Of a stretch of DNA of 64,000 nucleotides, positions 56,290 to 64,000 are shown piece by piece. The notes under the pieces were generated by a model that saw nothing but the letters and a program-made list of their open reading frames with translations, was not told where the DNA came from and searched no databases. Position numbers and translations under genes: made by a program. The number at the start of each line of letters is the position of its first letter. Positions within the stretch are counted from its first letter, which is position 1. Source of the DNA: Sciurus carolinensis (lineage: Eukaryota > Chordata > Mammalia > Rodentia > Sciuridae); the NCBI RefSeq assembly GCF_902686445.1, contig NC_062224.1, positions 46,995,156 through 47,059,155 on the forward strand, in the 5' to 3' direction.

Positions 56290-58282
56290 CTTAAATTACA
56301 TTTACCAGAACTCAGGCCAAACCTGATTGTAAGGGAGTAGAGAAATATAAATAAATAGCTATTTCTGACACATAAATTAAGAGATATGGAGGACAGAAAT
56401 GAAAATATTCATTGCACATCTAATCAATCTTATGGGGGGGTATCAAGGAAGCAATATTTAGTAAGAAATGGCTAAGATTTCCTTGAATTGATTAGAAGAT
56501 TCAAGAAGCATAATGTATTCCAAGAAGGGAAAAGAAACCATACATCAATTTGTTATAATGAAACTCTCAAACATCTAAAAGCAAATCTCCAAAAATAATT
56601 GGCAATATGACTAACACCAAAATTTTCAGTAGCAACATCAGACACTATAATACCATGAAACAGTATAAGGGAAGATAGATACACTTTCAGTAGTCAAATA
56701 CTGACAGAATTCTACAGAGATGTACAGTGCAGAACATAGAAATCACAACATTCCTGAAATGTTAGCAGGAATGTAAGCAAGTGAATTAGTAAACATGTTT
56801 GTAAATATGAAACCATCATATAAAGCACTGTTTTAATTTGTAGACTTAAACAAGAATCACAGCTAAAATACTGGGTAACAAAGAGAACAAGTTGAAGGAG
56901 AATAAACAAAGTTAAGATATTTTGTGTGGTCTGGAGAGTTTAGACTTTGGTGAGTTAAATATGTGTGGTAAAACTGAAAGTGTAACCACTAAAAGAATAG
57001 AAATAGCATATAAATGCAGTGTAGATAAAAACAAATTAAATTTAAGAGTGAGGAATAAATACTCAATTTAAAAAAGAAAAAAATCAGAGCAGAATGAAAA
57101 CAAAAACAAGATGGCAGAAACAAGTTCAATTATATCAACAATCATAGGAAATGTCTATGATCCAAACTCAGTGCATAACAGAGATAAAACTGTGAAAATG
57201 TGACATGTGTACTGGTGACATACTTAAAATATAGGGACACAGGAATACTGACAACAAAAGAATAGAGAATGATGTACCAGGAAAATACCACTCAAAAGAA
57301 GCCTGAGGTTGCTATAGTAAGAACAGGAAAATATACTAGAGTGGGAAGCATTATTACATATAAAAGGGAGTCACTACCTAAGGGTAAATCTTGTGTAATA
57401 ATTCTAAAGTTTAAGCAAACTAAAAAATAGCACCAAAATATGTAAACACATATTACTAAGCTCTCAGAATGTACTGACAAATCTTGCATCATAGTGATAA
57501 GTTCAGGTGGGTTAAAAATATCTAGGAAACAATACTTTGACTATGCAATAATCACCTGGAATTGATTGGACATATATATAACATGTAGAACTATGAGAAT
57601 GCACATTCTTTTCACATTTACAAAAAATTTTTAAAAATCAACAAGAAGTCTCAACAAACTACAAAGAATCAGGACTGCACAACCATATTCTTTAACCACA
57701 ATGAAATTAAAGTCAGTAAATTTTTAAAAAATCCCTTACTTTGGGGAATTAGAAAAAAAATTTATAAATAACTCAGAGATGGAAAAAGCAATCAAAATGT
57801 AAATATACCAAATTCTTAGAAATGAACAATAATAAAAACGCTTTATATCAAACTTATAGGAAACAGTGGCATCAACATGTACAGAGAAATTCTAAATAAA
57901 TTTAGAGAGAGCAAAGATTGAATATTAATAAGCTATGAAGCTTAAGAAATTAGAAAAAATAATCATGATAAATACAAATAAAGGAGATAAGAAGATATTT
58001 ATAATGAACAAAAATTAATGAAATGAAAAAAAAAAAAGCCATAAATTGGTTCTTTGGAGACAAACAAAAAAAGAAAACTCATCTCTGGCAAGATCAGTTA
58101 AGAAAAAGGGAGAAGATATAAATGATTAATATTAGGAATGATCCAGGGCATTTAACAATCCAGGTAGGTTAGAAACTATAAGGTCCATAAAAGAATATTT
58201 TGAATACTTTATGTCAAAAAATATGAAATATAAATAAAATAGAAAATGGCTAGAAAAATATGACTTCTTAAAACAGAATCAA
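56290..58282 (+). mobile_element. Ancient L1 (L1M), 5' half, sense
   Basis: 'gattcaagaagcataatgta' and 'caacatcagacactataata' (5'/ORF1-side) lead to early ORF2: 'aatgcacattcttttcacat', 'ccacaatgaaattaaagtca' and 'aaattggttctttggagaca'. It stops at the insertion point of the younger L1 and resumes at 59640. Confidence 0.65.
58270..58282. repeat. Target-site duplication, left copy
   Basis: aaaacagaatcaa, identical to 59627-59639. Confidence 0.9.
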
Positions 58283-58547
58283 ATGCTTTCTCAGCATCTA
58301 TTAAAATAATCATATAATTCTTAACTTCAAGTCTATTGATGTGATGAATTACATTTATTGATTTCCAGATGTTGAACCAACCTTGCATCCCTGGGATAAA
58401 CCCCACTTGATCATGATGCACTTGATCTTTTTAATATGTTTTTGTATTGAATTTGCCAGAATTTTGTTAAGGATTTTTGCATCTATGTCATCAGGGATAT
58501 TGGTTTAAAGTTTTCTTTCCTTGATGCGTCTTTGTCTGATTTTGGTA

Positions 58548-59009
58548 TCAGAATGATACTAGCTTCATAGAATGAGTTTGGAAGGGTCCCTCCTTTTCTA
58601 TTTCCTGGAATACTTTGAGGCATATTGGTATTAGTTCATCTTTAAAGGTCTTGTAGAATTCAGCTGAGAATCCATCTGGTCCTGGGCTTTTCTTGGTTGG
58701 TAGGCTTTTGATGGCTTTTTCTATTTTGGTACTTGAAATTGATCTATTTAAGTTGTATATGTCTTCCTGATTCAGTTTGGGAGGATCATATGTCTCTAAA
58801 AATCTGTCAATGTCTTCAATATTTTCTATTTTGTTAGAGTATAGATTTTCAAAGTAATTTCTAATTATGTTATGTATTTCAATGGTAGATGTTGTGATCT
58901 TTTCATTTTCATCATGAATTCTAGTAATTTGAGTTTTTTCTCTCCTTCTCTTCCTTAGTGTGGCTAAGGATTTATTATTGCTGGTGGAGTTGCAAATTGG
59001 TACAGTCAC
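58548..59009 (-). pseudogene. L1 ORF2 fragment (pre-RT and RT N-terminal part), inverted
   Basis: A 153-codon frame. Landmarks are TRIHDENEKITTSTIEIHN, LETYDPPKLNQEDIYNL and [20 protein letters not shown]; the last is a well-known motif just upstream of the L1 reverse-transcriptase core. The frame is lost between 58422 and 58547, and a second frame (58209-58421) carries [11 protein letters not shown] and DAEKAFDS. The element cannot make a full protein. The open frame continues past the inversion point into the other L1 half. Confidence 0.9.
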
Positions 59010-59377
59010 TATGGAAAGCAGTGTGGAGAATCCTCAGAAAAATTGGAATGGACCCACCTTTTACCCCAGTTATCCCACTCCTCAGTTTATACCCAATGGA
59101 CTTAAAATTAGCATACTACAGTAATGCAGCCACATCAATGTTTATAGCAGCTCGATTCACAGTAGCTAGATTGTGGAACCAACCTAGATGCCCTTCAACA
59201 GATGAATGCATAAAGAAACTGTGGAATATATACACGATGGAATATTATTCAGTCATAAAGAAGAATAATGTTATGGCATTTGCAGATATATTAATGGAAT
59301 TGGAGAATATCATGCTAAGTGAAATAAGCCAATCCCAAAAAACCAAAGGCCGAATGTTTTCCCTAATAAATGGATAA
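58979..59377 (+). pseudogene. L1 ORF2 C-terminal fragment, sense
   Basis: The frame is open to a stop at 59375-59377 and reads PFTPVIPLLSLYPMDLKLAY, NIYTMEYYSVIKKNN and SEISQSQKTKGRMFSLING, the normal L1 ORF2 C-terminus. The upstream ATG lies outside the sense half, so no start belongs to it. Confidence 0.92.
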
Positions 59378-59626
59378 TGATATATAATGGGAGTGGGGTG
59401 GGAGATGAGAAAAGAATAGAGGAACTTTGGATTGTGTAGAGGGAAATTAGAGGGAGGGGGTATGAAAAATGATGGAATAAGACAGACATTATTGCCCCAT
59501 GTACATGTATGATTACACGAATGGTATGAATCTACATCATGCACAACCACAGAAATGAAATGATGTACTCCATTTGTGTACAGTGAATCAAAGTGCAATC
59601 TGTAAAAACTAAAAAAAAAAATTTAA

Positions 59627-59639
59627 AAAACAGAATCAA
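59627..59639. repeat. Target-site duplication, right copy
   Basis: aaaacagaatcaa, following the A tail of the twin-primed L1. Confidence 0.9.
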
Positions 59640-59838
59640 GAAGAATTAAAATCTAGATGATTTTTCAATCATTTTAAAAATCGAACCAGCAGTTTAAAAT
59701 TCTTCTAGAAAGAAAATACCAGTTGAGTTTTAGCAAACTTATAAGGAATGTATTACTTCAACCTTGTATTTTTGGAGTATGTCCAGGGGATAGAATATGT
59801 CCTTGATATTTTAATCAAAGAGAGATTTAATATATAAA

Positions 59839-59868
59839 TATTATTTATATGCTAGCATATAAATAATA
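59839..59868. repeat. 30-bp perfect palindrome
   Basis: Centred on gctagc (59851-59856), with arms of tattatttatat and its exact complement. Confidence 0.97.
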
Positions 59869-60326
59869 AATTTAATATTTCAATTACATGTTTAGAAAAT
59901 TGTTAGAAGGACTAGAGAATGGAAGTTGGAGGCAGGGCTGGTACTGGACTTTGGGGTTCAAGGTTACACCATTCACCCTAACTGCCATTTTGGAATCAAA
60001 TAGCTGCTGCTATTGTCATTGCCACAAACAAAAATGCCTGGAGACCAGGCATGGGGCTTTATGCAAATCTATCCATATCTGCTAGAGCAGGTTCATGGTA
60101 GCCACACACTACATAGATAGCTTCAAGAGAGTTTGGAAGATGTTGTCTGGGGATTTTGAACCTCTCCAAATAGATGTAGAGAAATGGAAATTGATAAAAC
60201 TAGTCTCAGAATGCTGTTAGTTATTTTTAGAAAGCAGCTGTAGCTTTGATAACAAAATCAAACAAACATAATAAGAAAAATTACTGAATATCATTGCAAA
60301 ACTCCCAAATATACTAGGAAAGAGTA

Positions 60327-60528
60327 CAGGTTGAATATCCCATATCCAAAATGCTTGGAAAAAGTAGGGTTTCAGATTTGGGAGTTTTTTTCTTTATCAT
60401 TGAGTATCCTGATTTCAAAAATCTGAAATTTTAAATGCTCCAAAATATGAAACTTTAAGAGCATCATATGGTTCCCCAAAAGTTTTGGATTTCAGATTTC
60501 AGATTTTGGATTATAGATGTTGAATCAG
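60327..60528. mobile_element. 202-bp Tigger-like MITE
   Basis: Left end caggttgaatatcccatatcc; right end, reverse-complemented, ctgattcaacatctataatcc. Both are flanked by TA (60325-60326 and 60529-60530). It lies between ORF2 segments of the ancient L1. Confidence 0.8.
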
Positions 60529-61112
60529 TATTAAGGGGAAAAAAATGCTAAACTATATCCAAGTTTGGTTTAATTCCAGGAATATGTGTTTTACATTTAA
60601 AACTTCATAAAATCATTTATTTTATAGGTTCAAAACTATTCCTAATAAAAATTTTCAGCAAATTAGGAATGGAAGAAAACTCTTTAAACTGAAAAAGGGC
60701 ATTCACAAAACACACAAACATCCTTTGTAATACATTTGCTTTGAGATCACAAACAAGACCAGGATGTCTTCCACTACCACATCTCTTCAATGGGACACTA
60801 GAAGACATTGCCAGGCCAGAGGAGCAGAAATAGAAATCAGAAGTAGAAACAATGGCTAGAAAGAAACAAAACTATACTTGCTTTGCGGATGATCTGATTC
60901 CTTATGTAGAAAAGTCAAGTCGATCTACAGATACAACAGGAGAATTTAACAAGGTCACTGAATGTGTTAAAGTCAGGATCATTTGGAAATGTAATTTCAT
61001 ATAAAATGACTTTATAAGAGTCATAAAAAATGTAACATACCTATGGCTAAATCTTATAAAAACTCTGAGATGAGGAAATTATTTTTATTGAAATGTTAGA
61101 GAAAATTTAAAC

Positions 61113-61200
61113 AGGGTTGGGGATATAGCTCAGTTGGTAGAGTGCTTGCCTTACTAAGGCCCTGGGTTCAAATTCCCAGCACCGCAAAAAAAAAAGAAAA
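61113..61200 (+). repeat. ID SINE, sense
   Basis: 'gttggggatatagctcagtt', 'ggttcaaattcccagcaccg', AAAAG-rich tail. 'gaaaattta' occurs on both sides as a short target duplication. Confidence 0.93.
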
Positions 61201-61450
61201 AGAAAAGAAAATTTATACTATTCTTAGATAGAAAGACTCAGCATCTTCAAGATGTTACATTTCCCACAATTTATGTAGGGAGACACTGTAATTCTGATAA
61301 AAATATGAAAAGTGGTTTTTATGGGACTTGACATACTGATCCTTAAACTTATATGGAAGACAAAAGGGCCCAAAATGGTCAAGATCTCTTGAAGAACAAA
61401 ATAGGGGAGTTAATAAGAAATCTGACTCCGTTATTTATATCTGTCTTCTA

Positions 61451-61584
61451 AGAGCTTTTAAGCCTTGCCTCTTTTCCTTTCCCTTAAGCCCCCATCTGGA
61501 CAAGCAGATGAGACAAACTGGTCCCTTTTTGATGCTGGTTTGAGATTCAAATCATGTAAACCACTCTTCTTTCCTTGTCACCTA
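61451..61584. other. Unassigned short gap
   Basis: Nothing recognised. Confidence 0.4.
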
Positions 61585-61906
61585 TGTTAGTCAGCTTTCC
61601 ATCACTGTGACAAAGTACTTGAGATAATTGACTTAGAAGGAGGAAATGCTTATTTTGACTCATGTTTCAAAGGTTTCAGTCCATGGTCATTTGGTCCCAT
61701 TGCCTTTGGGTCTTGTTCACAATACAGGAGTGCATGGTGGAGGAAATGCTCACCTCATGGCAGCCAGGAAGCAGACAGGAAGAGGAGAAGCTGGTGTCCC
61801 AAAATCCCCTCCTAAAGGTTCCACTACCTCTCAGTAGTGACACAGGCAGGGAACCAAGACTCTAAAACATGGGCCTTTGGGGGATACTGAGGATCCAAAC
61901 TATAGC
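61585..61906 (-). mobile_element. MaLR-type solo LTR, antisense (copy 3 of 3)
   Basis: 'tgttagtcagctttccatca', 'tttcagtccatggtcatttg', 'gcagccaggaagcagacagg' and the end 'gatccaaactatagca'. Short plus frames across it are artefacts. Confidence 0.75.
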
Positions 61907-62219
61907 ACAAACCCTGAACAGCCTCCTAATCAAAATAAAATCCCAGGCCAGTGTCCTTACCTTGCTCTCTCAGAACACTTCAGACCTGCATGAGAGCTGC
62001 CCTGAACAAAAGGCCTCACTTAGTAAGTAATGGACTTTTCAGGCCATCTTGGTTTGTGTGTGACACCATTAGTCTGGATCTCTGAACCAGACTTTGGAGG
62101 GGTGGTCCATCAGCTTCTGCAGATGACCATAACAAGGACCTTCTTGACTATACTGCAAGTGGAACTAATGAGGAGTCTGCATTAAACAATCCTATTGTAT
62201 TGCATGAGAACCATGGCTC
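61907..62219. other. Unassigned sequence
   Basis: Nothing recognised. Confidence 0.4.
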
Positions 62220-62393
62220 CTGGAGTTGTGTGACATGGTGGTCCTGGGTAAGATGGGCACGTAGGGACTAGATAGAGCTTTGAAAGGCAAGTTAAGGAGT
62301 ATGGATTTCATTCTCAGAGTAATGGGGAGTTTTAATCGGGGAATAAACACGACCTGATTTTAACTTTAAAAAGATCAATCTGTTATGGACTAC
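62220..62393 (-). mobile_element. L2 LINE, antisense, left part
   Basis: 'atggatttcattctcagagt', 'aacacgacctgattttaact' and 'aaaagatcaatctg', in L2 antisense order. The sequence resumes near 62810. Confidence 0.65.
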
Positions 62394-62809
62394 ATTATGG
62401 TTCCCCTTCCCCAATTATAGTGAGAGAACTCAACAGAAATCAGTCCTGGTGTTTCAGAATCCAGCCTTGGAGCCAGGTATGGTGGTGCATGCCTATAATC
62501 CAAACAGCTCCAAAGGCTGAGGCAGGAGGAGCACAAGTTCAAAGCCAGCCTTAGAAACTTAGAACCTAAACAACTTAGTGAGATCTTGTCTCAAAATAAA
62601 AAATAATTAAAAAACAAACAAACAAACAGGGGGCTGGGGATGAGGCTCAGGGTTAAGCATTCCTGGGTTCAACCATGATACCTTAAAAAAAAAAAAAAAA
62701 GAGAGAGAACCCAGCCTTGGTAATGGACCAAGAACTGTGAGAAATATATTTTTATTGTGTAAACCCAGTCTTAGTGTTCAGTTGGCAGTGAGAGTAAACT
62801 AACAGTAAC
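62394..62809 (+). mobile_element. LTR-like fragment inserted in L2, carrying a SINE
   Basis: It opens 'ttatggactacattatggtt' and continues after the SINE with 'agaactgtgagaaatatatt' and 'gtaaacccagtcttagtg', as in MaLR-type LTRs. It is internally deleted. Confidence 0.45.
62471..62707 (+). repeat. B1-ID dimeric SINE, sense
   Basis: 'agccaggtatggtggtgcat', then 'ctcaaaataaaaaataatta', then ID 'gatgaggctcagggttaagc', then an A tail. Target duplication aatccagccttgg (62458-62470) and aacccagccttgg (62708-62720), one mismatch. Confidence 0.94.
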
Positions 62810-63110
62810 TAGTGTGTATAAAAGAAAAGGGGAATCAACGCAGAAGTGAGGAGAGTTGAGAGGAGGTGATGGCTTGAGATAGGACATCAGTGGTAAAGAT
62901 GATAAGTAGATAGGTCTGGAGTGTGCTGGAGAATGGCTCACAGGACATGCTGATGAATTGGAGCTGGAGGGAGAGGAAATCAAGGAATCAAATCCAAGAT
63001 ATATATCTAGGTTAAAAAAATCAGGCCAACTTGACATTTTATGGTTTGGACTTCAAGAGAAAATTCTTAGCTAAAAAAATAATAATAAACTGGAAGGTGA
63101 ATCAAAGACA
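62810..63110 (-). mobile_element. L2 LINE, antisense, right part
   Basis: 'catgctgatgaattggagct', 'ggaaatcaaggaatcaaatc' and 'acttgacattttatggtttg' continue the L2 antisense order. Confidence 0.6.
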
Positions 63111-63182
63111 TTTTCAGACAAAAAGAATAGTGAGATTACACAGGTTCTAACTATTATGTTATAGTATCATGTAACATATTTT

Positions 63183-63260
63183 CCCCCCAGTGCTGGGGAT
63201 GGAATCCAGGGCCTTGTGCATGCTAGCCAAGTGCTCTACCACTGAGCTACATCCCCAGCT
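63183..63260 (-). repeat. ID SINE, antisense
   Basis: 'gtgctggggatggaatccag ... ctaccactgagctacatccc'. Target duplication 63168-63182 and 63261-63275, 15 bp with two mismatches. Confidence 0.94.
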
Positions 63261-63275
63261 CATGTAATGCATTTT

Positions 63276-64000
63276 TACAATATAACAAGACCCTACAATC
63301 TCAGAGTAAATTAAATCAACAGTACACAAGAGACATAAGCCAATTCCCTAACAAGGAATAAGGCATCATGGGTGTTTCCTCTACACAGTGATCAATGACT
63401 CATTCTCCAAGAAGAAAAAGAATGTGAACTATGACATAGACCTTTAATGTTCTTAAATCATTTGGATACATATGAGAAAAATTACCATTTTAATTAGCTT
63501 CTAGAAATCTCCATGAATCCTCTATTTTAGAGCCAAATGATAGCCTTAATTTTACCTTTATATTTTAGGGAACACTAGCCTCTTTAAGACTAAGATTTCT
63601 ACCCATAGCAGCACAGCTTGCTTCAACAGCAGGACACAGAAATGATTGGTTTTTATAAAGAATTTTTCTTATAAAGTGTTTCTTCTGTTTTGGTCACATT
63701 GAATAGCTTTTGTGACATAGATATCACATAACCAGTCCTCCAGATGCCTTCTTAGCTGACTAGCCTTTTCTGCCCAGAAAGTGAGTATTTGTCTTTTAAG
63801 TTTAATTCTTTTTACTCCCGAGAGGGGGAATAAAGTGGATGCAAAAGAGACTGGGAGATTCTTACATGAAGAAACTGCCAACTTTTTGTCACATCTCTGA
63901 TTTGGTTCTAGATTCAGTCACTTATCTGTTCACCATTCTAAAACCACCGAATCAGAGTAAGAACATCAACTTCAATTATTTGATGGGCATTATGATTCTA
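63276..64000. other. Unassigned sequence
   Basis: No recognised repeat or exon up to the window end. The 70-codon minus frame at 63669-63881 shows no domain. Confidence 0.4.

Larger units (their letters stand above)
58283..59626. mobile_element. Squirrel L1 with 5' inversion (twin priming)
   Basis: 58283 to about 58978 is minus-strand ORF2, read from the region before the reverse-transcriptase core (KSLATLRKRRREKTQ) to [11 protein letters not shown] at the left edge. From about 58979 to 59626 it is plus-strand: ORF2 C-terminus (CWWSCKLVQSLWKAVW, MFIAARFTVARLWNQPRCPS), 3' UTR and A tail. The ORF2 portion between DAEKAFD and CWWSCK is absent. A 13-bp target duplication flanks the whole unit. 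Confidence 0.92.
59640..61450 (+). mobile_element. Ancient L1 (L1M), ORF2 continuation, sense, interrupted
   Basis: 'gaagaattaaaatctagatg' continues directly from 58282. Later come 'gataacaaaatcaaacaaac' (60249), 'gtttggtttaattccaggaa' (60563), 'aattttcagcaaattaggaa' and 'ctttgcggatgatctgattc' (the FADDLI reverse-transcriptase motif, about 60880). A stretch from about 59750 to 60225 does not fit L1 and may be another insertion. Confidence 0.6.

Noticed and set aside
58283..59626. Two independent L1 insertions in opposite orientation
   Set aside because: One 13-bp duplication flanks the combined unit, and only one A tail is present. A single twin-priming event explains both.
1..64000. CRISPR arrays, operons, prokaryotic promoters or plasmid features
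   Set aside because: The SINE, LINE and LTR content is mammalian throughout, and no regularly spaced direct repeats or packed coding sequence are present.

Overview
This window looks like nuclear DNA from a rodent of the squirrel family (Sciuridae), and I find no intact protein-coding gene in it. The diagnosis rests on the SINEs: short tRNA-Ala-derived ID elements (sense end reads ggctggggatatagctcag) and B1-ID dimers of the squirrel MEN type (B1-like left half ending in ctcaaaataaaaa, fused to an ID right half). About 26 copies lie on both strands, several with perfect target-site duplications. L1 3' ends with a lineage-specific purine-rich 3' UTR fit the same origin. Family names come from recognising consensus-like sequence, not from a database search.

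Layout. 0-10 kb: mostly unassigned sequence with a few SINEs, two MIRs, one MaLR LTR and microsatellites; 9.55-9.96 kb is repeat-free and resembles a conserved non-coding element. 10.8-11.6 kb: an old LTR-like repeat split by an ancient L1. 12.3-16.2 kb: a decayed ERVL-type provirus on the minus strand plus a related LTR piece in the other orientation. 17.3-20.9 kb: old L1 fragments with a young truncated L1 and SINEs inside. 21.6-27.6 kb: LTRs, an L2 broken by two SINEs, MIR and MER20-like pieces, and a protein-like minus-strand stretch with TGA stops. 28.5-29.9 kb: a Tigger-like DNA transposon and an LTR-like repeat. 30-33.9 kb: largely unassigned. 33.9-35.8 kb: L2, then a SINE and an L1 inserted one after the other at the same target. 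36-41 kb: mostly unassigned, with B1 and ID copies. 41.4-43.9 kb: ancient L1. 44-47 kb: mostly unassigned, with one conserved-looking minus-strand open frame. 47.6-49.7 kb: ancient L1 carrying a SINE and a rearranged MaLR LTR. 50-53.4 kb: SINEs, a triple nest (MITE, L1MB, SINE), L2 and an LTR-like repeat. 54-61.5 kb: an L1 graveyard ending in a long ancient plus-strand L1, cut by a twin-primed younger L1, a 202-bp MITE and an ID SINE. 61.5-64 kb: MaLR, L2, SINEs and unassigned sequence.

The window therefore behaves as intergenic or deep-intronic DNA. Its content is a record of successive transposition: L2/MIR and old L1 first, then ERVL/MaLR LTRs and DNA transposons, then squirrel L1 and SINEs. 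The most informative items are the nested insertions with readable target duplications, the inverted L1, the telomere-like insert in one L1 3' UTR, and two protein-like open stretches that match nothing I can name.
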